The notes: generated from the letters alone by a model not told the origin. Counted from the stretch's first letter, positions 20,647-29,539 are shown. The stretch: 64,000 nt of DNA from JAXMAZ01 sp046350115 (GCA_046350115.1 JAXMAZ010000006.1:193217-257216), one strand, 5' to 3'. A program made the numbers and translations.

Positions 20647-21641
20647 TCAGGCCGGCCGGGGGGCCGTGAAGGCCGCCCAGGCGGCCAGCTCGGCCCCGGA
20701 AAACGCCCGGGCCGGGTCGAACAGCTCCGGGGTGGTCACCCGGGCCAGCCAGTACGCCCACAGGGTGCGGGTCAGGTACCGGGCGGCGGCGGCCGGCCCG
20801 CCCGGGCCGGCGGCCACCCGCCGGACCACCCAGCCCTCCGGCCGGTCCGGCGGGGCCGCCCGGCCGACCGCGGCCAGGGCCCACCGGACGACCGCCCCGG
20901 GCCGGTCCTTGCGGCGAGCCGCGGAAGGCGTGCAGCCGGCCGGCGGCCAGGGGCCGCCCGGGTCGGCCGACCGGAACCACCGGGGTCCCGGACGAGGGCG
21001 GCGAACGTGGCCAGGTCGGCGTCGGCCACCCCGAGGAACCGGGCGGCCGGGGCGGCCGGGTGGCGGTCGAGCGGACCCAGGCCGCAGATGGCCGCCCACC
21101 CGGCCAGGGCCGGGGGCGGGACGGACAGCGGGGCGTACGGGTCGGGCCGGCCGGCCTCGGCCGGGGTGGCGGGGCGGGCCGGGGGGAAGCCGAGCGGGGC
21201 GGCGGCCGGGTCGGGGCGGACGGCGTGGACGCCCGCCCGGCCCTCGGCCAGGCGGACGATCAGCCGGGCCGACCGGGCGGAGCCGATCCACCACCCGGAC
21301 GGGGTCGGCCAGGGACCGGGCGGCGGCCCGGACGTATCGTCGACGGTCCGGCGTCGGTCGGGGCCGGGGGGCGGACGCCGGCGGCTGCTGCCAGACCGTG
21401 TGGTCGGCGTGGGTGGCCAGGGTCGGGGGGCATTCGGCGGGGGGCGAGAATGGTCGGCCCGGGCGGCCGAGCCGCGGGCGGCGGTCGTCGGCCGGCCGGG
21501 TCGACCTCAGCGGCAGGTCGACCCGGCCGGCCGCCGGCTTCCACCCGGCGGCCGGCGTGCCGGACGGGCGGGCGGCCCACAGGTCGGGGCCGGCCGGCCA
21601 TCGGCCCCCGGCGGCGGTGCCGGGGATGCCGACGCGGACAT
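20647..21641 (-). pseudogene. Unknown gene of the replicon-like operon (frameshifted)
   Basis: It lies 30 bp after the Rep-like gene and 96 bp before the helicase on the same strand. Protein-like segments are ARSARLIVRLAEGRAGVHAV and WAAICGLGPLDRHP, then ARFLGVADADLATFAALV in one frame. After a break near 20950 come VVRWALAAVGRAA, ARYLTRTLWAYWLARV and FSGAELAAWAAF in another, ending at TGA 20647. The 5' part above about 21290 is ambiguous between frames. ATG 21641 is only a candidate start, because its own frame stops near 21508. I do not recognise a family. Confidence 0.4.
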
Positions 21642-21671
21642 CCTACCGCGCGGCCGGCCCGGCTGTGTAGC

Positions 21672-22748
21672 TCAGGCGTCGGAATTCCCGACGGCGGCGG
21701 GTTCCGGGTCGGGCTCATTGGCGTCAATGAGCCGCCCCCGGCCGGGGTGCGGGGCGCGGACCAGGCGGCCGGACCGGCTCGTCAGCCGGGTGTTCCACCA
21801 CTGCTCCAGCACCTCGGCCGCCGGGTCGACCGGGGCCCGCAACAGCCAGGCCGGCCAGCCCCAGGCGGCGGTCAGGGCGGCGGCCCACCCGGCCGAGGAG
21901 GCCGGGACGGTCTGGGGCCGCGGGCCGGGCAGCGGGCCGGGCCGGCGGGCGGGCGTCGGCCGGCCGGCCCGGACGGGCGGCGGCGCGGTCAGCCCGGCCG
22001 CGGTCCAGCGGTACCGCCAGCCGAGCTTCCAGTCCCACTGGGGGCCGCGGCCGACGAACGCGGCCAGGGCGACCCCGGGGACGTCGGTGCGGAACAGCCG
22101 GGCGGCCCGGCGGGGGCCGGCCGTCCGGTCTGCCGCGGCGTCCGGGCCCGGGTGGACGAACGGTTGCAGGGCGGTCACCGGGCCGCCCGGGCCCCACCGG
22201 TCGTCGACCCACAGGCCGACCCCGGGGGTCGCGGCCGCGGCGGCCGTGGCCCGCCAGACGTCCCGGACGGTCCGGTACCGGCAGTGCGGGCAGAACCACC
22301 GGCCGCACGGCACCGGCTTGCCGCCGCCGCCGGCCGGCGGCCGGCCGCTCGCCCCGCACCGCAGGGCGTACTCCAGCGACACCGGGGTGAGCACCACCCG
22401 CAGGCCGAGGTCGACCCGGGCCAGGGCCCGCAGCCGGTCCCGCCAGAGGCACTCGTACCGGGCCAGCAAGTCCCCGCGGGCCGCCCGGCCGACCAGCCGG
22501 GCGAGCGGGCCGTAGGCGGCCCGGAAGGCCACCCGGTGGGCGGTCAGCCCGGCGGCCTGGGCGACGGCCCGGTCGGGCGACCGTGCGGGGGTGGCACCGG
22601 GGTCGGGCTCGGCGAGGTCGGCGGGGCCGACGGGGACCGGCCGCGTCGCGGGCGGCGGCCCCGGGTCGGTCGGCAGGTCCGACCAGTCGCCGCAGTCGAA
22701 GTCGGCCAGGAGGGGGTCGAGGGCAGGGGAGTCGGGCACGGCAGTCAC
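21672..22748 (-). CDS. Zinc-knuckle protein, candidate replication initiator (Rep-like)
   Basis: 358 residues from GTG 22748 (VTAVPDSPALDPLLADFDCG). A second GTG nine bases on is also possible. No ATG fits: an upstream in-frame ATG at 22847 reads through repeat-like DNA. Residues 95-130 are helical and basic (YECLWRDRLRALARVDLGLR). Residues 131-156 contain C131, C148, C153 and C156 in PCGRWFCPHCRYRT, a probable zinc site like those before the catalytic part of some rolling-circle Rep proteins. Then come aromatic stretches (WDWKLGWRYRWTAAG) and a proline-rich end. I see no HUH pair or Walker motif, so an iteron-binding initiator is an inference. It rests on position: its 5' end faces 0.7 kb of iteron-like repeats, and a helicase lies two genes downstream. 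Confidence 0.5.
   Translation of the reverse strand: MTAVPDSPALDPLLADFDCGDWSDLPTDPGPPPATRPVPVGPADLAEPDPGATPARSPDRAVAQAAGLTAHRVAFRAAYGPLARLVGRAARGDLLARYECLWRDRLRALARVDLGLRVVLTPVSLEYALRCGASGRPPAGGGGKPVPCGRWFCPHCRYRTVRDVWRATAAAAATPGVGLWVDDRWGPGGPVTALQPFVHPGPDAAADRTAGPRRAARLFRTDVPGVALAAFVGRGPQWDWKLGWRYRWTAAGLTAPPPVRAGRPTPARRPGPLPGPRPQTVPASSAGWAAALTAAWGWPAWLLRAPVDPAAEVLEQWWNTRLTSRSGRLVRAPHPGRGRLIDANEPDPEPAAVGNSDA
21712..21733. repeat. Inverted repeat, copy 1 (GGCTCATTG arms)
   Basis: Nine-base perfect arms GGCTCATTG and CAATGAGCC around GCGT. It lies inside the 3' end of the Rep-like gene, where it encodes LIDANEP. The same palindrome with a longer stem recurs at 23411-23438, beyond the iteron region, so the two copies bracket it. 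Confidence 0.6.
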
Positions 22749-22830
22749 CGGCAAGGGTCCGGCGGCCGCCCGGCCGGGGCGGCCACGACGTCGCGGTCGA
22801 AGGCAGCGGGGGAGTGGTAGGGCCGCCGGG

Positions 22831-23006
22831 ACCGGCCAGGCCGGCACCTCGCGCGCCGAGGTTACCGGCCTGGCCGGTACCGCCGTCCGGGGTCACCGGC
22901 CTGACCAGTACTGCGGCATGTTCGAGGTTACCGGCCTGGCCGGTCCCGCGCGTCCGAGGTCACCGACTTGGCCGATACCGGTATCACCCCGACCGAGGTG
23001 ACCGGT
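22831..23006. repeat. Palindromic iteron array A
   Basis: Core ACCGGCCTGGCCGGT, a 7+7 palindrome around T. Copies start at 22831 (centre A), 22864, 22895 (degenerate), 22930 and 22962 (degenerate), with a half copy at 23001. Starts are 33, 31, 35 and 32 bases apart, about three helical turns, so a bound protein would contact the same face. Several copies are preceded by GAGGTTA or GAGGTCA. Confidence 0.65.
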
Positions 23007-23060
23007 GTATTTCCCGGGTCAACCCGGTCGGTCGTATTGGGCGCAAAAACCGGTTGGCCT

Positions 23061-23099
23061 GACTTCGCTTCTCTGAGCGAAGCGAAGAGAAGAGAAGTC
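23061..23099. repeat. Hairpin with 14-base arms
   Basis: Arms GACTTCGCTTCTCT and AGAGAAGAGAAGTC pair with one mismatch around an 11-base loop. An alternative inner hairpin uses CTTCGCT with AGCGAAG. The strand asymmetry (pyrimidine arm, purine arm) differs from the GC-palindromic iterons on either side. It could be a terminator, a nicking site or a protein-binding site. Confidence 0.55.
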
Positions 23100-23232
23100 A
23101 AACGGAGCTTGTGCAGCTCGTGGGGGCTCCAGCAAATGAAAGTTTTCAGCCCCCGGAATCGGTCCCGCACAACCCCTCCGGCTGCCCCCTCGACAATGGT
23201 GTTTATTCGGGATCTTCACCTCGACCGGGGCG

Positions 23233-23360
23233 GGTTTTTGGGTCTCTTCCTCAACCCCGGACGGCCCGGTTTTGGGTCTCCGCTCAACCGGGGTGACCGC
23301 GGTTTTGGGTCTCGCTCAACCCCCGGCGCGGTCGGTCTTCTCTGCCCCTCAACCGGGGGA
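23233..23360. repeat. Direct-repeat array B
   Basis: Unit GGTTTTGGGTCTC followed by CTCAACC and a C/G run. Unit starts are 23233, 23268 and 23301, with a degenerate fourth at 23334. The CTCAACC parts start at 23250, 23283, 23315 and 23348, so the spacing is 32-33 bases. It is unrelated in sequence to array A but has the same period. Confidence 0.65.
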
Positions 23361-23410
23361 CGGCCGGCCCCCGCCGGCCCCGTCGTCCGGGCCGGACGGG
23401 CGCGGCCGGG

Positions 23411-23438
23411 GCCGGCTCATTGGCATCAATGAGCCGGC
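23411..23438. repeat. Inverted repeat, copy 2 (12-base arms)
   Basis: Perfect arms GCCGGCTCATTG and CAATGAGCCGGC around GCAT. The inner part equals the palindrome at 21712-21733. It stands 34 bases beyond the stop of the small leftward gene and could act as its terminator, although no T-run follows. Confidence 0.6.
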
Positions 23439-23471
23439 CGGCGGGGTGGGAGTTGAGGGCGGGGGAGGGCG

Positions 23472-23810
23472 TCAGAACAGGCTGTCGTCGAACCCGGTCG
23501 ACCGGCGGTAGCGCTCGGGGCGTACCAGTCGTCCGGCGGGGTCAGGCCGGCCGCCCGGACGGCCGCCCGCAGCTCGTGCCGCTCCCGGGCGTCCAGCCCG
23601 GTCGCCTCCTGCAGCCGGGCCCGGGTGAGGGCCAGCAGCTCGCGGACGTACCCAGGTCGACCGGCCGCTCCAGCTTGGCCTTCACGGCCGGCGGGCAGGG
23701 CAGGTCGGTCACCCACCAGTCGCGGGGTCGGCGGGCAGGACGCGGGGCGGGGGCGGGGGGGAGACGCGGCGGCGGCGGAACGGGTGCGGGCTGTCGGCCG
23801 GAGCGACCAC
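23472..23810 (-). pseudogene. Small unknown protein of the replicon-like block (frameshifted)
   Basis: GTG 23810 has an AAGGAGG Shine-Dalgarno five bases upstream. The frame breaks after a proline-rich leader. It continues as RDWWVTDLPCPPAVKAKLER, breaks near 23650, then YVRELLALTRARLQEATG and LTPPDDWYAPE. Restoring one G near 23515 gives a natural end, ERYRRSTGFDDSLF, and TGA at 23472. The product would be about 113 residues, with no family that I recognise. It follows the dCTP deaminase gene by 65 bp on the same strand and is probably co-transcribed with it. Confidence 0.45.
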
Positions 23811-23875
23811 GGCGACCTCCTTGTCGGGGCCCCGGGCGTCGTGCCGCGGGGGGACGGGCGAGCGTCAGGCGGGCG

Positions 23876-24628
23876 TCAGCCGGCCGGGGCGGGGAGCGGC
23901 CCCAGGTGGGCCCGGCACGCCTGGACGGCGTCCGCCCCCCGGGACCGGCCGCGGTACGGCCGGACCTCGCCTTCGACCGTCTCGAACCGGACCTGGCACA
24001 GCCGCTCCCCGGGCCGGACCCGGACCGGGGTGACGGCGGTGAGCTCCAGGGTGAACCGGCCGTCCCAGCCGGTGTCCCCGTACCCGGCCGTCTGGTGGCC
24101 GGAGACGCCCAGCCGGCCGTAGCTCGATCGGCCGTCGATGACCGGCACCAGGTCGCGGACCGCCACCCGCTCGCGGACGGCGGCCAGGTACACGACGCCG
24201 GGCAAGAGGTCGATCCCGTCGACCGGGATCGGGTACCGGCGGGTCGGGGTGTCGGCGGCCGGGTCGAGGACAACCGGGACGCCGCCCGGGGTGACGACGG
24301 TGTCGGCGAGCGGGGGTCCGGCTTCGCGGAGGCGGCGGGCGGCGTCCGCCGGTGGCAGCCCCAGGGCGGCCGCCCGGGCCACCCAGGCCCGGTTGGCCGC
24401 GGACACGAGCCGCTCGTCCCCGAGGGTCCGTTCGTACGCGTTCGGCCCGACCCGGGCGGGGGTGAACGGGTCGATCGCGATCCGGCCGGTGGCCCGCAGG
24501 TCGGCCCGGCACGGGGTGGATCGGGCCGACCCTCGGCCGGCAGCGGCCTCACCCGGCTCGGGGCTGGCGGAGGCCGGCCGGATCGGCCCGCCCGGGTTCG
24601 GCCGGGGTCTGGGACCACGCCCGCCCAC
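23876..24628 (-). CDS. dcd: dCTP deaminase (dUTPase-fold)
   Basis: 250 residues as read from GTG 24628. The conserved part begins ADLRATGRIAIDPFTP. Family signatures are PNAYERTLGDE, SSYGRLGVSGHQTAG (the R/SS..RLG substrate loop), YGDTGWDGRFTLELTAV and VRPGERLCQVRF. The glutamate in TLEL aligns with the catalytic Glu of the family, which converts dCTP to dUTP. The first 45 residues are low-complexity. A GTG at 24512 one frame over could be the true start if one base is wrong there. The enzyme is common in phages and plasmids. Here it stands between iteron DNA and a proofreading-type exonuclease, which suits a replication block. Confidence 0.8.
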   Translation of the reverse strand: MGGRGPRPRPNPGGPIRPASASPEPGEAAAGRGSARSTPCRADLRATGRIAIDPFTPARVGPNAYERTLGDERLVSAANRAWVARAAALGLPPADAARRLREAGPPLADTVVTPGGVPVVLDPAADTPTRRYPIPVDGIDLLPGVVYLAAVRERVAVRDLVPVIDGRSSYGRLGVSGHQTAGYGDTGWDGRFTLELTAVTPVRVRPGERLCQVRFETVEGEVRPYRGRSRGADAVQACRAHLGPLPAPAG

Positions 24629-24833
24629 CTGCCCGACCCGGAGTGGGACAATTCCGCCCCGGGGCCGACGGCCGACCCAGCGACCCGTCGACCGGTGCGT
24701 TCGGGTGCCCCCGGGGCCGCCGGCGGCCTAAATCGCCCCCCCGGCCGGGACACAACTGGTGACCGGGGCCGTTCGCCCCGGCACCCGTCCGACGGCCCGC
24801 GGGTTCCGGGCCGTCCGCTCCGCCGAGTCCGCC

Positions 24834-25652
24834 GTGACCGACGCCCCCGCCACCGCCCCCCTGACCGCCGTCCCCCTGGCCCTCCGGCTGGCCCACCTGC
24901 GGCCGGCCCGCCCGGTCTGCGCCGTCGACCTGGAGACCACCGGCCCGGACCCGGCCACCGCCCGGGCCGTGGCCGTCGCCGCCGTCCGGGTCGACCCCAG
25001 CTCCCCCCCGGTCGGGTACGAGGCCTTGATCGACCCGGGGGTCCCGATCCCCCCGGCCGCCACCGCCGTCCACGGGATCACCGACGCCGACGTCCGCGGC
25101 CGGCCGCCGTTCGCGGCGATCGCCCGGGCCGTCGGCCGGCTGGTCGGCGGGGCGGTGGTGGTCGCCTACCACGCCCCGTTCGACCTGCTCGTCCTGCAGC
25201 GGGAGTTCGCCCGGGCCGGGGTCCGGTTCCGGGTGGCCGGGCGGGCGGTGGCCGACCCGCTGGCCGTGTTCCGGGCGCACGAGCCGCGGACCCTGGCCGG
25301 GGCCGTCCGGTTCTACCTCGGCCGGGAGCACACGGCCGCCCACTCGGCGTTGGCGGATGCGGCCGCCGCCCTGGAGGTGCTGGACGCCCAGGCCGGCCGG
25401 TACGGGCTGCCGGCCGACCCGGACGCGCTGGCCCGGGCGGTCGCCCCGGTCGACCTGGGCGGGCGGCTGGCGGCCGGGCCGGATGGCAAGCCGGTGCTCG
25501 GGTTCGGCAAGCACCGGGGGCGGCCGCTGGCCGAGGTGGCGGCGACCGACCCGGGCTACCTGCGGTGGGCGCTGGACGCCCTGCCGCTGCTGGACGACGC
25601 CCGCGGGCTGTTCCGGGCCGCCCTGGATACGGCCGCCGCGCCCGTGCGGTGA
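24834..25652 (+). CDS. DEDDh 3'-5' exonuclease with C-terminal DUF3820-like domain
   Basis: 272 residues from GTG 24834 (VTDAPATAPLTAVPLALRLA). An in-frame GTG at 24759 would add 25 unlikely residues. ExoI is VCAVDLETTGPDP, ExoII is VVAYHAPFDLLVL and ExoIII is HSALADAAAAL, so all four acidic residues and the histidine of the DnaQ/epsilon family are present. Residues about 222-258 carry FGKHRGRPLAEVAATDPGYL, the DUF3820 pattern often attached to such nucleases. It should remove nucleotides from DNA 3' ends. It diverges from dcd across 205 bp and ends in a strong hairpin. Confidence 0.85.
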   Translation: MTDAPATAPLTAVPLALRLAHLRPARPVCAVDLETTGPDPATARAVAVAAVRVDPSSPPVGYEALIDPGVPIPPAATAVHGITDADVRGRPPFAAIARAVGRLVGGAVVVAYHAPFDLLVLQREFARAGVRFRVAGRAVADPLAVFRAHEPRTLAGAVRFYLGREHTAAHSALADAAAALEVLDAQAGRYGLPADPDALARAVAPVDLGGRLAAGPDGKPVLGFGKHRGRPLAEVAATDPGYLRWALDALPLLDDARGLFRAALDTAAAPVR

Positions 25653-25669
25653 CCCCATGAGGAGGCGGG

Positions 25670-25698
25670 CCCGCCCGTGGCTGACAGCCACGGGCGGG
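25670..25698 (+). terminator. Hairpin terminator after the exonuclease gene
   Basis: Perfect 13-base arms CCCGCCCGTGGCT and AGCCACGGGCGGG around GAC, beginning 17 bases after the exonuclease stop. No T-run follows, which is usual in high-GC genomes. Confidence 0.7.
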
Positions 25699-26147
25699 AG
25701 GTGCCTTCTCTTCGCCGTCGGGCGTGTTCAGGCGGTCGCGTCCAGGCTGGGTCAGGTGCCTCCGCCAGTCGGACGAATCACCCCCGCCCCCGGGTCGACC
25801 TCTGACCCCGGCCACCCGCCGTGCAGCGGCGGGTGGGTGAGCGACAGCCGGCGTAGGAGGAAGTTGGGTTTCCGCGTCAGATCCGCCGGGTTGCCGGGTC
25901 TCTGATAGTGCCGGATCGAAGATACTGCCGGGACGGCGGAGGGGCTATCGGGCAGGCAATTTCAGATGTGTGGATCTGTAATTGTGACGCGGCGTGGCCA
26001 CTTCACGACGAGGCAGGCGGAGGCCCGACCCGGCCGCCATCCGGCCCGGCCGTGACGTGTCAGGAACCGACGGAAGGCGTCGGCCGGTCCTCGCCCGTCC
26101 GGGGCTCCGTTCCCCTTCGGCCCCGCTCACCCCAACCGGGTTGACCC
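25699..26147. other. Intergenic region upstream of the secreted FG-GAP protein
   Basis: About 450 bases with no supportable gene. A slightly AT-richer patch at 25950-25995 is the likeliest promoter area for the rightward gene at 26148. I see no repeat or structured RNA. Confidence 0.4.
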
Positions 26148-29100
26148 ATGACCTGCCCCGACCGCCTTCGTCTCGAGATCCTGGCCGAGCGGGTCGTACC
26201 GTCGGCCGACCTGGCCGAGGGGAACATCCCGAGCTGGACCGCGTTCGCCTCCGACGGCGCAACGACGGCGATCGCCGCCGACCCCGCCCGGGTGGCGGAC
26301 GGGGCGGAGTCGCTCCGGTTCGCGACCGGGTCCGGGTTCGACACCGGCGTCCGACTGGCATCCGGACCAGACCCGTGGGACGCCACCCGGTTCCGCCAGC
26401 TGGCCTTCTGGGCGCTCGCCGACAACCCCCACCCGGCCGGCTTCCAGGGCGACCAGCCGGTCGTCGTCCTGGCCACCCCGACCGGGAGCGTCACCTACAC
26501 CCCGGCCGGGCAGACGCTCGCCAGTGGGGTCTGGCACCGGTACCACCTGCCCCTGGACGGCGGCTACGGCTGGCAGCGGGCGGCGAGCGGTGCCCCCGAC
26601 CTGGGCCGGGTCACGGCCGTCGAGTTCCACTTCGACACCTGGGACTTCGGGTTCACCCTGAACCTGGACGGGGTGCGGTTCGACGACCGGGCGGTCGACG
26701 CCGCCCCGCCCCCCGGCCCGCTCCCGCCGGAGGGGGTGACCCCCGGCCAGGTCTCCCCCCGGGTCCTGCTGTACGCGTTCGACCCGGTGATGGAGAACCA
26801 CGGCGGGCGGCGGCTGCACGAGGTGTACGGCTGGGCCGACCCGGTCTCGCTGACCGCCGCGGTGCTGGGCGACCTGGCCGCGGCCAGCCACGGGCTGTAC
26901 CGGCCCGAGGTGGTCGAGACGGTGGTCGCGGACGAGCACCCGTACTTCGCCGACGGGTTCCAACACACCGACGCGGGCTTCGACGCCGCCTGGGCCGGCC
27001 GCGACTTCCACCCGGCGGCCACCTTCGACTACCCCCGGTTCGTCCGCGAGCACGACCTGGCCGCCCGGGTCGACCGGGGCGAGGTCGACGAGGTGTGGGT
27101 GTACGCCCCGCCGATCGCCGGCACGTACGAGTCGGTCATGGCCGGGGCCGGGGCGTACTGGATCAACGGCCCGACCCAGCCGGCCGGGGCCCGGGCGTTC
27201 CCGATCATGGGGCTGAACTACGAGCGGGGGGTGGGGGAGGCGATCCACTCGTTCGGCCACCGGGCCGAGGGGACGCTGGACCACGCCTACGCCGGCCTGG
27301 CCGGCGACCCGGAGAACGCCTGGCGGCGGTTCACCCGGCTGGACAAGGACGCCCCCGGGCGGGGCGGGGCGGGCACCGTGCACTTCCCGGTGAACGGCCT
27401 GTCCGACTACGACTCCGCCAACCCGCGGGCGGTGCCGAGCACGGCCGACGACTGGCTCAACTACCCGACGGCGGCCGGGGCGACCCGGACCGTCACCGCG
27501 GCCGAGTGGTCCCCGGCCGGGGCCGACCCGCAGCGGGAGTACCTGGACTGGTGGTACGCCCACCTGCCGCACGCCCCCGGCCGCGGGCCGGACGGCCGGC
27601 TGAACGACTGGTGGCGGTACCTGGGCGACCTGGACGCGTTCACGGGGGGCGGCGACCTGACCGGGGCCGACGGGTCCGGCCGGGCGTGGGTGACGGGCGT
27701 GGCCGCCGGGGAGGCGGTCACCGGCCCGCGGGCCGTCCGCGGGGAGGCGCTGGTCGACGGGGTCGTCGGCCGGATGGACCTGTACGTCGACGGGGCGTAC
27801 CGCGGGAGCGACACGGTCGGGCCGTTCACCTTCACCCTCGACCCGGCCGGGCTGGCCCCGGGGCCGCACACCGTCGAGGTGCGGGGGTACGACGTGCAGG
27901 CCGGGACCGAAACCCGGTCCCCGGCCGTCCCGTTCGTCGTGCCCGGCGGGGCCGGCACCCCGCCGACCGTCTCCCCGCCGGGCAACCGGACGGTCCGGGC
28001 CGGGCAGGCGGCGGGCCCGCTGGCCGTGACCGTGGCGGACGCCGAGACGCCGGCCGGGCGGCTGGTGCTGACGGCGGCCTCGTCGAACCCGCTCCTGGTG
28101 GCCGCGGGCGGCCTGCGGCTGGGGGGCGACGGCGGCACCCGCACGCTGACCGTCTCGCCCACGGCCGGGCAGTCCGGGCAGGCCGTCATCACCCTGACCG
28201 TGATCGACGCCGACGGGCGGACGGCCGCCGCGGCGTTCACCCTGACGGTCGCCCCGGATGTCGCCCCGCCGGTCCTGGTCGGCGGCTCGGGCCGCGCGGT
28301 CGTGTACACCGCGGACGGCACCCTGCGGCCGCTCCCGGACCCCCTGCCCGGGTTCAGCGGGAGCGTCCGGACGGCCGTGGCCGACCTGACCGGGGACGGG
28401 GTGCCGGATGACGTGGTCGGCACCGGCCCGGGCGGGCGAACGCGGGTGCGGGTGCTGGACGGGGCCGACGGGCACGAACTTTTCTCAGTGGACCCGTTCG
28501 AGGCGGCGTTCACCGGCGGGGTGTTCGTCGCCGCCGGCGACCTGACCGGGGACGGGGTGGCCGATCTGGTGGTCTGCCCGGATGAAGGGGGCGGGCCGCG
28601 GGTGCGGGTGTTCCGGGGTGGCGACTTCGTACCGGTGGCCGACTTCTTCGGCATCGACGACCCGGCCTTCCGGGGCGGCGCCCGCCCGGCGGTCGGCGAC
28701 CTGACCGGGGACGGGCGGGGCGACCTGGTGGTGGCCGCCGGGCTCGGCGGCGGGCCGCGGGTGGCCGTGTTCGACGGCACCTCGCTGGCGGCCGGGGCGT
28801 ACACCCGCAAGCCGTTCGCCGACTTCTTCGCGTTCGAGGACAGCCTGCGGAACGGGGTGTACGTGGCCGCCGGCGACCTGGACGGGGACGGGTTCGCCGA
28901 GCTGGTGGCCGGGGCCGGGCCGGGCGGTGGGCCGCGGATCAGCGCATTCGCCGGTCAGACGCTGGTCCTGGATCACACGCCTGTTCGGTTCACGGACTTT
29001 TTCGCCGACGACCCCGGCGGCCGGGACGGGGTGCAGGTGGCGGCTAAGGACTTGGACGGGGACAACCGCTGCGATCTCGTGACCGGGGTCACGAGCGGTG

Positions 29101-29198
29101 GGGGCGGCCGGGTCCGTGCGTACCGTGGCTATGACCAGACCGAGTTGTTAGGGGCCGATACTCTGCACGGCTTTTCCGGGGGCATTTTTGTCGGATGA
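26148..29198 (+). CDS. Large secreted multidomain protein with FG-GAP repeats
   Basis: 1016 residues, intact. The N-terminus MTCPDRLRLEILAERVVPSA carries the LExxAERVVPS motif seen in planctomycete exported proteins. Residues about 20-190 resemble a carbohydrate-binding beta-sandwich (WHRYHLPLDGGYGWQRA, FTLNLDGVRF). Residues 200-500 form an unrecognised domain with GVGEAIHSFGHRAEGTLDHA, whose E..H...H spacing recalls a metal site. Then come an Ig-like domain (MDLYVDGAYRGSDTVGPFTF), a cadherin-like domain, and five FG-GAP repeats to the C-terminus (GDLTGDGVADLVV, GDLTGDGRGDLVVAAG, GDLDGDGFAELVAG). FG-GAP repeats form calcium-binding propellers. The substrate is unknown. Confidence 0.8.
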   Translation: MTCPDRLRLEILAERVVPSADLAEGNIPSWTAFASDGATTAIAADPARVADGAESLRFATGSGFDTGVRLASGPDPWDATRFRQLAFWALADNPHPAGFQGDQPVVVLATPTGSVTYTPAGQTLASGVWHRYHLPLDGGYGWQRAASGAPDLGRVTAVEFHFDTWDFGFTLNLDGVRFDDRAVDAAPPPGPLPPEGVTPGQVSPRVLLYAFDPVMENHGGRRLHEVYGWADPVSLTAAVLGDLAAASHGLYRPEVVETVVADEHPYFADGFQHTDAGFDAAWAGRDFHPAATFDYPRFVREHDLAARVDRGEVDEVWVYAPPIAGTYESVMAGAGAYWINGPTQPAGARAFPIMGLNYERGVGEAIHSFGHRAEGTLDHAYAGLAGDPENAWRRFTRLDKDAPGRGGAGTVHFPVNGLSDYDSANPRAVPSTADDWLNYPTAAGATRTVTAAEWSPAGADPQREYLDWWYAHLPHAPGRGPDGRLNDWWRYLGDLDAFTGGGDLTGADGSGRAWVTGVAAGEAVTGPRAVRGEALVDGVVGRMDLYVDGAYRGSDTVGPFTFTLDPAGLAPGPHTVEVRGYDVQAGTETRSPAVPFVVPGGAGTPPTVSPPGNRTVRAGQAAGPLAVTVADAETPAGRLVLTAASSNPLLVAAGGLRLGGDGGTRTLTVSPTAGQSGQAVITLTVIDADGRTAAAAFTLTVAPDVAPPVLVGGSGRAVVYTADGTLRPLPDPLPGFSGSVRTAVADLTGDGVPDDVVGTGPGGRTRVRVLDGADGHELFSVDPFEAAFTGGVFVAAGDLTGDGVADLVVCPDEGGGPRVRVFRGGDFVPVADFFGIDDPAFRGGARPAVGDLTGDGRGDLVVAAGLGGGPRVAVFDGTSLAAGAYTRKPFADFFAFEDSLRNGVYVAAGDLDGDGFAELVAGAGPGGGPRISAFAGQTLVLDHTPVRFTDFFADDPGGRDGVQVAAKDLDGDNRCDLVTGVTSGGGGRVRAYRGYDQTELLGADTLHGFSGGIFVG

Positions 29199-29539
29199 CC
29201 GGGTTTCCTCTTCCGGTCGATATTCACCGTCTGGTGAGTGGCAGCGACTTCCGGGTCTTCCGCGGAATCGGTGTCGGGCGGTTTTAAGAATGACCCAGCT
29301 CGTCGCCCACCGCTCGGGCCCCTGGCCATGTCCCCCGCCGATCTCCTCCGCGAGTTTCCCGGCCTCGCCCTCCGTGAACTCGCGGCCACCCCGACCTCGT
29401 CTGCGTGGCCGCCAAACCGATCACCCCGATGGCGGCTGCCGGGTCTTCCGCACTCTTGATACTGCTGGCGAATTGCCGCACCGCGCCGCCGGCGCGGACA
29501 ATACCTCCATCTACGCACGGATCGCCCCGAGGTGGAGCT
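29199..29539. other. Stretch with unassigned short coding pieces
   Basis: Between the secreted protein and the recognisable start of the IS1182 transposase. A rightward piece near 29326 reads MSPADLLREFPGLALRELAA, but it is followed by frame loss, so it may be a gene remnant. The left end of IS1182 must lie here; I could not identify its inverted repeat. Confidence 0.3.

Larger units (their letters stand above)
22749..23471. other. Candidate replication origin: iteron-rich non-coding region
   Basis: 720 bases without a supportable gene, between the 5' end of the Rep-like gene and the 3' end of a small leftward gene. It contains two different arrays of 30-35 bp spaced repeats (22831-23006 and 23233-23360), a purine/pyrimidine hairpin at 23061-23099 and a perfect palindrome at 23411-23438. 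The first array is close enough to GTG 22748 to act also as an operator. Iterons next to a Rep gene are the standard layout of theta-replicating plasmids. The AT-rich melting region expected there is only weakly visible near 23030-23130. Confidence 0.55.

Noticed and set aside
22831..23360. The repeat arrays as a CRISPR
   Set aside because: Repeats are short, imperfect and palindromic. Gaps of about 16-20 bases are partly conserved, and no cas genes are present.
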